Source of the DNA: Caldilineaceae bacterium
GTDB lineage: Bacteria > Chloroflexota > Anaerolineae > Caldilineales > Caldilineaceae
Direction: 5' to 3'
Length of the DNA: 64,000 bases
NCBI GenBank assembly: GCA_022842065.1
Contig: JALHQH010000014.1
Location: 98,377-162,376 of the forward strand
Shown: positions 17,159-27,213 of the stretch, piece by piece
Layout of the letters: every line of letters starts with the position of its first letter
Position numbering within the stretch: position 1 is the stretch's first letter
The notes under the pieces: model-generated
Database searches by the model: none
The model's input: the letters and a program-made list of their open reading frames with translations, nothing else
Told to the model about the DNA's origin: nothing
Made by a program: the position numbers and the translations under genes

Positions 17159-18985
17159 CTAATTATCAATGATGGGTAGAAAGATCCGGCTGCTGTTGGC
17201 CGCAGTTGGATCAATGACAAACTCGTAACTGTCAATGAGTGTATCATCAGTCACACCAGCCGCGGTTACGTTCGCGGTATTGGCATAGACACTGACCCGC
17301 AGCGAGAAGGTATTGCGTGAAAGCAATCCAATGGTGAAGTTTTGTGTTAGATTTTGGCCGGCTTCCCACTGATTACTACCGGGCAGGCTACTGTTGGCAA
17401 CGCTTAATTTGCTACCAACCTGGCCAGGCACCTGGTCGGCGTTGAGCAGCCAATTATTGTTGGTCAACGCCGTCACTCGGTAATAGACGTTGTGCAACGC
17501 CCCACTGCCAGCTTTGTTCTGCAGCACCAAACTGGCCACATAGACCCCCTGGGGGGATTGCGCTGGATAGGTCGCATCCGGGGTAAGCACCGAACTGACC
17601 TTGCCAAAACTAAGTTGGGTGAGTTGGGGGCTGACCCTGTTGCTCTCCCACTCAAACGCACCAATGTCATGGGCCGCCCCTTGTGGACGGGCGATCCCGC
17701 GCTGATCGGTTGTTAAGCCCGTTGCACCACCAGCGTCAATCGCCGGGCTGCCAAAGACCAGCGCATGGGTAAGGGCAGGTTGCGTATTAGAGGCACCGTT
17801 GCTCGCGGCAGTGCTGTTGAGGATCGCGCTCAACGCAGCAGGGATTGTACCATCACTGGTGGCGGTGAGGTCCGTAGCGCCTGGCGTAAAGCCACTCAAC
17901 GCCTGGGCGATGGTCCGGCCACTGTGGCCAAAGAGGTTGTAGTTGTTCGCCGTGACGGTGCCACTGTTATTGAAGAGTTCATGGCTACCGCTCGTCGCCG
18001 TATTGCCGGCAATCAAGCTGCGCAGCAGGGTAAGCGAACTGGTCGCGCCCACTAAACGAATGCCACCACCACTGTAGAGGCTGCTGTTACCAGTGACCGT
18101 GCTGTTATTCAAAGTCAGCGTACCATTCGTGCTGACCGTGATGCCACCGCCTTTATTATTGCTCGCAGCCGTGGTCGAACTCACATTACCGGTGACGGTG
18201 CTGTTGTTGAGCGTAACGAGGGTGCCGGCAATGAAGATGCCACCACAGGTCCCTTCGCCGGTATCAATGTTGCTAAAAACAGTGCTGCTGTTTAGCGTCA
18301 ACTCGCCGCCGGCTAAATTGAGCGCGCCCCCCATGCTCCCTTGGATCAGGCTGTTGGTTAAGGTGACCGTGCCGCCGCTGCTGTAAATGCCACCACCGCC
18401 ACCGCTGCCGGTTGTGAGTTTGGAGGCATTACTCACCAATTTGACATTGTTAACAATGACGGTGCCGCCTAGGTTCGCAATCCCCGCGCCTCTGCCCTGG
18501 ATCGAGCCACCTTGCAACGTCAGGTTGTTCAGCGTCAAGCTACCGGTACTGCTCACATAAAAGAGACGGAAACCGGCGGTCGTCGTATTAATCGGGCGAT
18601 TGATCGTGGCATTGTTGCCATCAATTGTGATATTGCTGGTAATTTGTGGCAACCCATTTCTGATACCATCACTGCTCGTATTGTTAAAGGTCGTCAGCGT
18701 ATGGGTGGCGTTACTGGCCAGGATGATCGTATCGGCACCGCTACCGGCGGTGCAGCCACCGGTAGCACTGTCGCTATTCGCCGCGGTGATGGCGTTGACC
18801 AGCGTACAGGTCGTCCCATCAACGGTGATGCTCGCCGCGTAGAGTGCATGGGGCCGGGCGCAGAAAAGCGCGCCGGCGATGAATAGAGCCATCACTAGTC
18901 CGGTCATCCGGACACTGCCTGGCGTAGGCCGTCTGCCGCGCAGCAGATCGATAGCCAACAGCATGGCGGAACGGGATAAGCGCAT
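17159..18985 (-). CDS. Secreted right-handed beta-helix (choice-of-anchor Q type) protein
   Basis: About 608 aa from the ATG at 18985, which follows AAAAGGAG by 5 nt; a frame to 19009 lacks this. Signal peptide or anchor at about 25-50. The N-terminal TVDGTTCTLVNAITAANSDS matches the CSLREA-like start of Chloroflexota adhesins. Asn/Thr-rich parallel beta-helix repeats (about 60-370) follow, then SPAIDAGGATGLTTDQRG...DIGAFEW, the choice-of-anchor Q signature. It ends with SSRIFLPIIDN, the F/Y-L-P-L-I motif shared by other secreted proteins here. It may be surface-exposed. It heads the segment containing the lasso-like genes, but a functional link is unproven. Confidence 0.8.
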   Translation of the reverse strand: MRLSRSAMLLAIDLLRGRRPTPGSVRMTGLVMALFIAGALFCARPHALYAASITVDGTTCTLVNAITAANSDSATGGCTAGSGADTIILASNATHTLTTFNNTSSDGIRNGLPQITSNITIDGNNATINRPINTTTAGFRLFYVSSTGSLTLNNLTLQGGSIQGRGAGIANLGGTVIVNNVKLVSNASKLTTGSGGGGGIYSSGGTVTLTNSLIQGSMGGALNLAGGELTLNSSTVFSNIDTGEGTCGGIFIAGTLVTLNNSTVTGNVSSTTAASNNKGGGITVSTNGTLTLNNSTVTGNSSLYSGGGIRLVGATSSLTLLRSLIAGNTATSGSHELFNNSGTVTANNYNLFGHSGRTIAQALSGFTPGATDLTATSDGTIPAALSAILNSTAASNGASNTQPALTHALVFGSPAIDAGGATGLTTDQRGIARPQGAAHDIGAFEWESNRVSPQLTQLSFGKVSSVLTPDATYPAQSPQGVYVASLVLQNKAGSGALHNVYYRVTALTNNNWLLNADQVPGQVGSKLSVANSSLPGSNQWEAGQNLTQNFTIGLLSRNTFSLRVSVYANTANVTAAGVTDDTLIDSYEFVIDPTAANSSRIFLPIIDN

Positions 18986-19559
18986 AAAATCTCCTTTTAC
19001 ACATCGCACTGATTACGCAGCGGCGTTTACCCAACAACAAAAACGCTACTGCTCAATTCAACCGCAGTCTGGATAAATCAAAAAAATGACCGATATCTGC
19101 TGCCTCGGTTCAGCATTACGGCGCGCGGGTTTACCCTAGCGACACGTTAGAAAAGCCGAACAACGGGCTTGATATGACAGAAGGGCAAGCTGTGGTGGTG
19201 GACCAGAACGCAATGAAAAGCATGAGGACCAGCAACTGCCAAAATACACATCGCATATAAGTTTAAATGTAACTACTCAGGCACCCCCTCCTAACCTCCC
19301 CCAGGTTGGGGGAGGAACCGTAACGGTTCCCTCCCCAGTCTGGGGAGGGGTAGGGAGGGGTGAGTAGTTACGTTTAAATCAAAGTAAACAACATCAAATG
19401 ACACAATCATTTCTGTGCTCATCTATTATAAAAGGTCTAGAACATCTGTCAATAGATGGCACAAAAAAATCTGTGACGAAAGCGTGATCATTGCGTGATC
19501 GTTTTGGGGTCCAGAAAAGATGCCATGAATTTTCGTAAGGTTTCGCCCGTAATGGGTCT
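18986..19559. other. Non-coding gap between regulator and beta-helix gene
   Basis: 574 nt without a supported gene. It contains the palindromic element at 19269-19371 and an AT-rich stretch (19380-19500) after the end of the regulator gene. The promoter of the beta-helix/RRE genes should lie near 19000-19250, but I see no clear consensus hexamers. Confidence 0.6.
19269..19371. mobile_element. Palindromic C/G-rich element, copy A, with 8-bp flanking direct repeats
   Basis: The ends GTAACTACTCA and TGAGTAGTTAC are inverted repeats; the interior pairs CCCCCTCCTAACCTCCCC with the G-rich right half. It is flanked by GTTTAAAT at 19261-19268 and again at 19372-19379. Related copies lie at 31510 and 57008. 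Confidence 0.65.
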
Positions 19560-22500
19560 TCATGTACCCTCTGGTGCAGAGAGGACGGAGTGGAGTGCCA
19601 AGGCCAGCGCTTCGTCCAACGTTAGCTGTTGCCCCCCAGCCCACGCGGCATCAAAGTCGGTGGCGGAGAGTTGGGTGCGGGCGGCATCGAGGGCGTGTTC
19701 GATTAGAATGTTATTAAATAAGTAGGAACTGTGCCACAAGGCGTTGCTCGCCAACAAACGCACGGCTAGCGCGGCTGCGCCTTGCTGAGATTGGCGTTGG
19801 GCATACCGAATCACCAGGTGGATCACACCCGTTTCGACACCACGGGTCTGGTAAAGTGCGACAGTTTCCGCACAATAAGTGGCGGCGCGTTTGTAATCGC
19901 CTTGCCGGATGGCCAGATCACCTAAGCTGGCGAGGAGATAGGAAATCCCGGATTGTAGACCAACCGCGCGCAGCACAGCGAGCGATTGTAAATAGACAAC
20001 ATTGGCACCGCCATCATCGCCCTGTAATGTCAAGAGGTCAGCCACGTTATAGAGCGCGATGCCGACCAGCCATTGGATGCCGGCTTGGCGACGCCAAGTC
20101 AAGGCATCCGCAAAATAGCGGTGGGCAATGACATAATCACCTTGTTGCATGGTCATATAACCCAGCGATTGATAAGTCTTGCCTAGAATGAGTGGATCTT
20201 GCCACTGCTGGCCAAGCCGGAGCGCCTCTTCATGCAAACGCTGGGCGGCAGCGAAGTCGCGGCGTGCCAGGATCAGCGCGCGACCCCAAAAATTTAAGGT
20301 GTGAGCGAGGATATAGGGGGCGGTGGCCTCACGCACCAAGGCTTCCTGTTGGTCACAGAAGGTGCAAATCGCTTCCGCTTCGCCGGAAAAAAGCATGACA
20401 TAGAAAAGCCAACTGAAGGCTTCACCTAATTTTTCGGGATCATGCACTGCCTGCCAACCGTTAATGCTCTCGACCAGGAAAGGGCGCGCCGCTTGCTTGG
20501 TGTGTAGATCGGCAGTGATCAAGCCCATGCCAAGCAGTGCCAAAGCGCGCGCATAGGTCACGGGGATCGGGTTGTAGAGCGCCAATACCCGCTGATACCA
20601 GTTTTCGGCAATGGTGAGTTGATCGCTAAAGGTCCAGTACCAACGCAGCAACCCAGCCAGTTCACTGGCAACGGCGGGATCATGCCCACAAGCCCAGGTC
20701 AACGCCGCTTGCAGGTTGTCATGTTCTTGACGCAGCCGGTGTAGCCATTGCGTGCGTTGGTCGCGCACGAAGCCTGGTTCGCTCGCGGCGGCCAGCTTTA
20801 GAAAAAATTGCGTGTGGCGCACGCCGAGCGCGTCAAACTCGTTGGCCGCCCGTAATTTCTCTAGCGCATAGGCGCGCAGCGTCTCCAACAGGTGATAGCG
20901 TGGTGCGTTGCCCTGTTCATCCAGGACGACAAGGGATTGTTCAACTAACCGCAGAAGACAATCTAATACAGATGCAGACGCAAGCCCAACGTGCTCGCCG
21001 GGAAGAGCATACGCGTGGAGAGGATCGGCACAGATGGCCTCAGCCGCTTCGAGCGTCCAACCACCCCCAAAGATCGCCAGCCGGCGCAGCAGGATCTGCT
21101 CGGCTGTACTAAGCAGATCGTAGCTCCAATCAACCAATGCACGCAAGGTTTGGTGGCGGGGCAGGGCGGCTCGGTTGCCGCTGACCAAAAGCTGAAAGCG
21201 ATCATCCAGGCGGGCGGCGATGGTTTCGACGGGCAGTGCCTTGACGCGCGCAGCAGCCAGTTCAAGCGCTAACGGGATACCATCCAAGCGCTGACAGATC
21301 TCGGCAATGGCCGGCGCGTTGGCCTGCGTGATAGAGAAGGCCGGCTGCACAAGCTGCGCACGTTCGCTAAATAAGCGCACCGCTTCGTATTGGGTCAGCG
21401 CCCGCTCAGCCAGCGGCGTGGCGGTTGCGACGGGGAAGGCGAGGGCCGCCACCTCGTAACGCAATTCCCCGGCAATACCCAGCGCTTCGCGGCTGCTGGC
21501 GAGAATGGAGAGGCGCGCGTTGGTGCGCAAGAGCGCGTCGGCAAAACGCGCACAGTCCGCAAGTAAATGTTCGCAATTATCGAGAATGAGTAAGAGCTGT
21601 TTATCCGCCAACCATTCGTTGAGCGTCATCGACAACGGTCGATCGGCCTCGGCGCGCACGCCCAAAATGGTTGCAACGGTAACGGCTAACAAGGTGGCAT
21701 CAGTCAAGGCAGCTAGTTCAATCAACCAGACACCATCACGAAAAGTCGGCAACACTTCGGCGGCGACCTGCAGGGAAAGGCGCGTTTTGCCTACCCCGCC
21801 GGCACCAGTTAGGGTAATCAAGCGCCCGACAGCAGCAGTTTTCGCTACCGCCATCGCGGTCAGCCAAGTTTTTAATTCGACCAGTGCGGCTTGGCGACCG
21901 ATAAAACTGGTCCGCTGGTGGGGCAGATTATGGCGAGGCGGCTGCCGCGCGACCGGCGGCGCAACCGTGGCCTGGGATGATGCAGCTAAATTGCCAAGTG
22001 GCTGGGGCATCACAGCAAGACAGCTTTGGGCAAAACGTTCGGCATAGTGATTTTGTTGATTGTGCAGCCAGGCGGTAAAGGCAGTGCTATCCACCGCTGA
22101 AAAATGGGCGAGCAAGGGGCCTTGATAGAGGGCAATTGCCTGTTGCAAGCGCGCCCGGCAGGCTGGACATGCAGAAAGAGCCTGATGATCATGGCGTTGG
22201 CAGGCATCAAAGAGTTCGTTAAACCGCAGCGCATCACACCAAATAAGATCGGGATCAACCAACAGTTGCACCGTTTGATAGTCGGCACGCAGCAGGTCGA
22301 ATGGGCTCAGCACTTCACGCAGATTGGATAGGGTTTGGCGTAAATTGGTGCGGGCCGAGTTTGGGGTGTAATCCGGCCACAGTAGAGCGGCCAACGTGGT
22401 GCGCGCAATCGGCTTGGACTGGGCGAGCACTAGATAGGCCAGGAGCGCGCGCACCTTGTTCGAGCGAAAAGCAGTAACGGGTTGTCCTTGCAGGGTTACT

Positions 22501-22598
22501 TGAAACGAGCCAAACAAAAAAATCTTTAAGGGATACGTTGCTGTTTCTGACGTCAACATTGAGGCAAAAGTGCCATCCATTTGTGTTTTTCCAGCCAT
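19560..22598 (-). CDS. SARP/BTAD-type transcriptional regulator with NB-ARC and TPR domains
   Basis: A 1012-aa protein with an N-terminal winged-helix/OmpR-like DNA-binding region and bacterial transcriptional activator domain (about 24-200: IFLFGSFQVTLQGQPV, SNKVRALLAYL). It then has an NB-ARC-like STAND ATPase with P-loop ITLTGAGGVGKT (261-272) and LLLILDNCEHLL, and a TPR-rich C-terminus. This AfsR-like architecture senses a ligand or partner and switches on biosynthetic clusters. It sits on the same strand immediately upstream of the beta-helix/lasso-like genes, making it the leading candidate regulator of that array. Confidence 0.85.
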   Translation of the reverse strand: MAGKTQMDGTFASMLTSETATYPLKIFLFGSFQVTLQGQPVTAFRSNKVRALLAYLVLAQSKPIARTTLAALLWPDYTPNSARTNLRQTLSNLREVLSPFDLLRADYQTVQLLVDPDLIWCDALRFNELFDACQRHDHQALSACPACRARLQQAIALYQGPLLAHFSAVDSTAFTAWLHNQQNHYAERFAQSCLAVMPQPLGNLAASSQATVAPPVARQPPRHNLPHQRTSFIGRQAALVELKTWLTAMAVAKTAAVGRLITLTGAGGVGKTRLSLQVAAEVLPTFRDGVWLIELAALTDATLLAVTVATILGVRAEADRPLSMTLNEWLADKQLLLILDNCEHLLADCARFADALLRTNARLSILASSREALGIAGELRYEVAALAFPVATATPLAERALTQYEAVRLFSERAQLVQPAFSITQANAPAIAEICQRLDGIPLALELAAARVKALPVETIAARLDDRFQLLVSGNRAALPRHQTLRALVDWSYDLLSTAEQILLRRLAIFGGGWTLEAAEAICADPLHAYALPGEHVGLASASVLDCLLRLVEQSLVVLDEQGNAPRYHLLETLRAYALEKLRAANEFDALGVRHTQFFLKLAAASEPGFVRDQRTQWLHRLRQEHDNLQAALTWACGHDPAVASELAGLLRWYWTFSDQLTIAENWYQRVLALYNPIPVTYARALALLGMGLITADLHTKQAARPFLVESINGWQAVHDPEKLGEAFSWLFYVMLFSGEAEAICTFCDQQEALVREATAPYILAHTLNFWGRALILARRDFAAAQRLHEEALRLGQQWQDPLILGKTYQSLGYMTMQQGDYVIAHRYFADALTWRRQAGIQWLVGIALYNVADLLTLQGDDGGANVVYLQSLAVLRAVGLQSGISYLLASLGDLAIRQGDYKRAATYCAETVALYQTRGVETGVIHLVIRYAQRQSQQGAAALAVRLLASNALWHSSYLFNNILIEHALDAARTQLSATDFDAAWAGGQQLTLDEALALALHSVLSAPEGT

Positions 22599-22642
22599 AT
22601 TACCAAGGATGATCGCAGTACGGTTGTACTCTACTGATTATA

Positions 22643-24526
22643 CTAAACATTACTTGAAATGTCACCCACATCAACGCCTTGGGAAACCATCGGGGGGACC
22701 ACTTGCAGCTGTTGACGCCAGGCGGTGGCATAGTGGCCGTTTTGCGCTAACAGATCGTGATGGGTGCCCGACTCGATCAACTTACCCCCGGCCATGACGT
22801 GAATGATATCAGCCTGCATTGCCGTGGTAAAGCGGTGGGTAATAATAATGGCGGTCCGCCCGCCGGCCAGCATACGAAAGCGGCGCATCCAATCGGCCTC
22901 GCTCCACATATCCAACGCGCTCGTGGGCTCGTCAAGTACAATGATGGGGGCCTGGCGCAAAAAGGCGCGCGCCAATGCCAAGCGCTGCCATTCCCCCCCA
23001 CTCAGTTCTGTTCCCCCAAACCAGTGGCCGAGCACGGTTGCATATTGTTGCGGCAGCCGCGCAATCGGCAAGTCGGCGGCGGCCGCGCCGGCGGCCTGAC
23101 GGATCTGCGTAGCGGTGGGTTGTGCGGTCAGGGCACCAAGGGCAATATTGGTCTCCGCGCTCTCTTGGTAGCGCACTGGTTGCTGAAAGAGCACGGTGAT
23201 CTGTTGGCGCAATGCAGCCTGGGCAAAGTGGCGCAGATCAATGCCATCCAGCGTAATTTGGCCGGCCGTCGGATCATAGAAGCGACAGAGCAATTTTAAG
23301 AGGGTACTTTTGCCCGCCCCATTTTCGCCCACGATTGCCACAACCTGCCCGGCGGGGATGGTCAGATTAAAATTTTTCAGGGCGACGCGTTCACTGTTTG
23401 GGTAGTGAAAGGTGACATCCTGAAAGCGAATCCCCTCACGCAGCGGCTGGGGCACCGGCAAGGGGGAGGCGGGTTCAGCCAGTTGTGGCTTAATGTCGAG
23501 AAAACTAAATAAATTCGCCAAGAAGAACAGATTACTATAAATTTCCAGCATGTTCCCCAACAGCACATGCATCAGCGCTTGGCCTTGGCTGAAAATTTGA
23601 TAAAAGAGCACCAGCGTGCCCAACGAGAGCACGCCCTGCACGACCTGCCAGAGGACCCACATGTTGGCCAATGTGCTGACAATTAACGCAAAGGTGCCAG
23701 CCATAAATTCGCCGCCGGCTTGTTTGCGCACCAACGCAAAGCGCTCGGTGCGCAATTGCCCCCGCAGGCGCTGAAAGGCGTGACGAAAATAGTCACCAAG
23801 ATTGAACAGTCGCAACTCGGCGACGGCCGCGCTGTCAACCATCAGCTCATCATAATAGTTGACGCGACGTCGATCAGTCGTCGTTCGCTGGAGCCACTGA
23901 TTTGCGCGCAGACTCTGGCGGACAACCAACCCCAGCGCCGGTGCCACCCCAATCACGAGGATGAGCGGTAGCCACCAACCAAAAGTGAGCAAAACACCGG
24001 CCATCGCCACAAAGGTTAAGCCACTTTGGAAGAGATTACCCAGATTTTCCAGCAATGCCACGGGTCGCTGCTGTGCATCCACCTTGGCCTGGAAGAGGCG
24101 ATCATAATAAGCCGGTGTTTCGTAAAAGGCGAGATCGAGCGCTAGCGCCTGGCGGTGGATCTGGTTGTTGATCTCGTCTTGGACTAGTTCGCCTTGGACG
24201 GAACGGACCCAGGTGCTGAGGCTATTTGCCCCCATAGTAACCACTTGCACCACTGCCCCCAGGGCCAGCACCAACAGCGGTTGCCGCAGATTTTCCCAGT
24301 TGCTGCCGCCCTGTAAAGCCGCCTGTAATGAATCTATCTGCGCCCGCGTCAGGTAAACACTGAGCACAGGCAGCAGACCTTGCGCGATCAACAAGAGCAC
24401 CCAGGCCACCATCCAACCGTGTGCGGCCTGCCAGATCAAGTGCAGCGTGCGCGGTAAGTAGCGCAGGTTGGCCAAAAATTTTTGCAATTTTGCGAGCATG
24501 GGTGCCGGCCTAGTGATTTCCTGCAT
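22643..24526 (-). CDS. ABC exporter, fused permease-ATPase
   Basis: About 627 aa (649 if a GTG at 24592 is used; I prefer the internal ATG at 24526, but no start has a clear Shine-Dalgarno). The N-terminal six-helix membrane domain covers about 40-340. The ATPase domain has Walker A VGENGAGKST, signature ELSGGEWQRLALARAF and Walker B IIVLDEPTSALD. It has no N-terminal C39 peptidase. It would pump a peptide, lipid or glycan outward as a homodimer. It ends 45 nt before the SARP-type regulator and is a plausible exporter for the product of the downstream array. Confidence 0.83.
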   Translation of the reverse strand: MQEITRPAPMLAKLQKFLANLRYLPRTLHLIWQAAHGWMVAWVLLLIAQGLLPVLSVYLTRAQIDSLQAALQGGSNWENLRQPLLVLALGAVVQVVTMGANSLSTWVRSVQGELVQDEINNQIHRQALALDLAFYETPAYYDRLFQAKVDAQQRPVALLENLGNLFQSGLTFVAMAGVLLTFGWWLPLILVIGVAPALGLVVRQSLRANQWLQRTTTDRRRVNYYDELMVDSAAVAELRLFNLGDYFRHAFQRLRGQLRTERFALVRKQAGGEFMAGTFALIVSTLANMWVLWQVVQGVLSLGTLVLFYQIFSQGQALMHVLLGNMLEIYSNLFFLANLFSFLDIKPQLAEPASPLPVPQPLREGIRFQDVTFHYPNSERVALKNFNLTIPAGQVVAIVGENGAGKSTLLKLLCRFYDPTAGQITLDGIDLRHFAQAALRQQITVLFQQPVRYQESAETNIALGALTAQPTATQIRQAAGAAAADLPIARLPQQYATVLGHWFGGTELSGGEWQRLALARAFLRQAPIIVLDEPTSALDMWSEADWMRRFRMLAGGRTAIIITHRFTTAMQADIIHVMAGGKLIESGTHHDLLAQNGHYATAWRQQLQVVPPMVSQGVDVGDISSNV

Positions 24527-24801
24527 TTGGTCGCGCAAAGCAGCGGGTAAAGGAGCCGAAGGATTGCAGCGCGACGGTTGGGGTAAGTACACTGTAAATC
24601 AAGTAACCCAGTATTACCGCAGGGGCATGCGGTGCGGCGAGACCAATTCAACGTCAGCGGCCCAAATATGCTGCGCCGCACTGCGTGCCCGTCGTTCCAA
24701 ACATCAGAAAACTTCATTTACATTGTCGTAGTATAGATTAGCACAGATTATGCTACAGGTCGGCACAGATCAGAAAAAGCGGCGGGAGGAAAACTATACC
24801 C

Positions 24802-26382
24802 CTACCGCCCACGAACGATTACCGTGGGCATGGCCAACGGCGACTCCTGCAGTGGGGCTGGCGAAGCAGTCACCAACGGCGATGTGGGCTGGCTGCGCGC
24901 AGCCGAGCGATCACCAAAATAGCTGATCGCCGCCAGCACCAGAATCAGCAGCGCAATGGGGAACAATTCCTTGACAAGCGTCGGTGCCCTGCCCCAGCCC
25001 ACCACAATGGCCCGTCCTAGTTGGCATAGCCGGGGCAGCAACCAACGATAACTTACCAGCAGGCCATGCCCAAGTTGTCGGCTAGTGGTAACCAGCCAGT
25101 GATAGCAGCGGACCGTGACAGGTAGCACATTTTGCCTGAGCTTGGCGAACTTGAGGATCACGAAAAGCGCCACCAGCAGCAGCGGCCAGTAACCATCAAG
25201 CAGCAGCGTGAAGACAATCGGCGCAAGATAGAGAAAAGCCAAAATTTTCAGCACATTCACCACACACCCTGGCATCCCCGTGAAGCTTGGTAGGTTCGAC
25301 AGGGTAGGCGCGCTGGGTGGTTGGGAAGCCGGGCTACCTCCACCTTGGTTAACGGGTACGGGCGTTGGGGCCAGCTTTGGCGGTAGCGCGCAAACTGGGC
25401 AGTGTTCCAGATGATTACTATACCAATGCTGAGGGTGATGATCACATTGGATTAGATTCAGCCCAGCTTGGCCCAACGCCTGCGCCCAAATCGCTGCGGT
25501 GGGCCGTTGGGTCGGCTGTGTGTAACCGTTCAGGAAGCTTTGTAAAAAGAGATGGCGGATCTCTGCCGGCAACCAGGTAAAGGGCGGCGCAGCGGGCGGC
25601 GGCTGCACCGCCGTATTGTTACTATATGGAAACAGCCCTTGTTGCAGACAGTGCAGCGACAGTTGATCGATCTCGCTTAGCGCCGCAGTCAGCGGGCGAC
25701 CAGTAAAGGGATGATAGCCTTCCATGAGCAGTTGAAAAAGCAACACGCTCAGCCCAAAACAGTCGTGATAGGGCTGGCGGTCGCTGGCCGCCAGCCCCTG
25801 CCCTTGCAACTCGGGCGCGGTGTAATCGGGCACGCCAACACCACAGCGGTAGCACTGGCCGTTATGGTCGCGAATCTGAAAGGAATCGGTATCGACCAGG
25901 GTCACCAACGCGTTGGCCTTGACCAAGATATTCTTCTGGTTGAGATCGCCCACGACATGGCCACGGCTGTGCAGCGCGGCCAGCAAGGTTGCCAGATTTT
26001 GGGCCGTGCGCAAGAGAAAGCGGCGGTCGACGTGGGGGTACCGTTGGCGACGCAACTGCGGATTAAAGAGCGCCACCAGATTGGGGCTGCGTTCGATGCG
26101 CGGCATCAGAAAACCGGCAAAGGCATCGGCAGCAAAGAGCAGATCGGTGGGCCAGGCCAGCGACACGTGCGGTGGCACCAGCGTACCGCCTTCATCCAAC
26201 GACGGCTGCATCACCATGGCCGTCAACTTGGCTTGGCGCGTATAAGTGCGCAGGGCTGGGTGGTAAATTTTCGCCACCAGATCACTGCGTCCCGCCACCC
26301 GATAAACCACCCCCTCACCACCACGCCCCACCTCCTCGGTGGTCACAATCGTTTGCCGATCACGGTTCGTATAAACAGCCAT
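24802..26382 (-). CDS. TerY-P triad protein kinase with C-terminal zinc ribbon and TM segments
   Basis: A 526-aa protein. The kinase domain has glycine loop GRGGEGVVYRV (19-29), Lys38 (VAKIY), catalytic loop GHVVGDLNQKN, LVDTDSF in place of DFG, and an APE-like TAPELQG. A Cys/His cluster (CDHHPQHWYSNHLEHCPVC) forms a zinc ribbon near 330, then there are two or more hydrophobic segments (about 375-420, 475-490). This is the kinase of the TerY-P triad (kinase, PP2C, vWA), which is predicted to act in stress or defence signalling. It lies downstream of the phosphatase gene, separated by a short inverted repeat. Confidence 0.85.
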   Translation of the reverse strand: MAVYTNRDRQTIVTTEEVGRGGEGVVYRVAGRSDLVAKIYHPALRTYTRQAKLTAMVMQPSLDEGGTLVPPHVSLAWPTDLLFAADAFAGFLMPRIERSPNLVALFNPQLRRQRYPHVDRRFLLRTAQNLATLLAALHSRGHVVGDLNQKNILVKANALVTLVDTDSFQIRDHNGQCYRCGVGVPDYTAPELQGQGLAASDRQPYHDCFGLSVLLFQLLMEGYHPFTGRPLTAALSEIDQLSLHCLQQGLFPYSNNTAVQPPPAAPPFTWLPAEIRHLFLQSFLNGYTQPTQRPTAAIWAQALGQAGLNLIQCDHHPQHWYSNHLEHCPVCALPPKLAPTPVPVNQGGGSPASQPPSAPTLSNLPSFTGMPGCVVNVLKILAFLYLAPIVFTLLLDGYWPLLLVALFVILKFAKLRQNVLPVTVRCYHWLVTTSRQLGHGLLVSYRWLLPRLCQLGRAIVVGWGRAPTLVKELFPIALLILVLAAISYFGDRSAARSQPTSPLVTASPAPLQESPLAMPTVIVRGR

Positions 26383-26411
26383 AAGGATGATCCGTTAAAT
26401 ATTACAAGCAG

Positions 26412-26450
26412 GATAGAACGCGGATAAATCCGTTAAATCCGCGTTCTATC
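26412..26450. repeat. Dispersed ACGCGGATT-type inverted repeat, copy 3
   Basis: GATAGAACGCGGAT (26412-26425) and its exact reverse complement (26437-26450) around an 11-nt spacer, between the phosphatase and kinase genes. It may also attenuate the kinase gene. Confidence 0.65.
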
Positions 26451-27210
26451 TTCCCCTTGACGCCACTTGCCCGAGCAAGGCCAGGGTTTTGTCATCGTCA
26501 GAGCGGCGGCCCAGCCGGTCGGACTGGAGGAAGGTGATCAACGCGGCTTCTGCGTCCCTGCGATTGATCGGCTGACAAATTTGGGCAAACAACCCCACAA
26601 AGAACGGTTGATAAGGCGCGTAGTCAGTCGCAGCCAAACAGAGGGACTGGACGCCGTCAGTAAAGAGGGCGAGCGCCTGCACTGATCCTGGTCGGCAAAG
26701 ATAGTTGACCTTTGCCAATGCGGTCGGAGTGGTCAATGGCTGGGTTTCGTTGGCAAACTCACCCCGTTGCGGTTTACTCAAGGTGACCAGGGTGCCATCG
26801 ACCAGTTGCCCGACTACTGCGCCATCACCCACTTGCCCCACCGCCAGCCACTGTTTTGTCACCACAGCAACAATCAAGGTGGTGGCATAGTCAGCAAGCG
26901 GACGTTGTTCTGCCGCGGCAACAGCAACCAAGGCAGCCCGTGCGGCAGCAAAAGCCTCTTGCAGGAGGAGCAACCAGGCGCGTTCTTGCCTGGGTAGCCG
27001 GCGATTAAGCGCAGCGCAGAGGGTAGTCACCACCTCATCCACCGCCACTTGTGCGCCCCGTTCGGCCAGGGGCGCGGAGCCTAGCCCATCGGCTACCGCC
27101 GCTACCATGCCGCCCTTGGCCAGCTCCTCCACACAATGAGCATCCTGGCAGCCCATCCCCCGGCGCAGATGGCTGCTACCGGGGACTGAAGCTGCAATCA
27201 TTTGCCACAC
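26446..27210 (-). CDS. PP2C-family protein phosphatase of the TerY-P triad
   Basis: A 254-aa protein with the PP2C metal motifs MGCQDAHCV, AAVADGLGSAPLAERGA and GDGAVVG, and a final DDKTLALLG Asp. It would remove phosphate from targets of the neighbouring kinase, possibly the vWA protein. It starts 3 nt after the vWA gene, so the two are co-transcribed. The last codons overlap the arm of the 26412-26450 repeat. Confidence 0.85.
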   Translation of the reverse strand: MWQMIAASVPGSSHLRRGMGCQDAHCVEELAKGGMVAAVADGLGSAPLAERGAQVAVDEVVTTLCAALNRRLPRQERAWLLLLQEAFAAARAALVAVAAAEQRPLADYATTLIVAVVTKQWLAVGQVGDGAVVGQLVDGTLVTLSKPQRGEFANETQPLTTPTALAKVNYLCRPGSVQALALFTDGVQSLCLAATDYAPYQPFFVGLFAQICQPINRRDAEAALITFLQSDRLGRRSDDDKTLALLGQVASRGR

Positions 27211-27213
27211 CGG

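Noticed and set aside
22643..24526. Exporter as a peptidase-containing bacteriocin transporter
   Set aside because: The N-terminus lacks the Cys/His peptidase domain of C39 transporters and starts directly with membrane helices.
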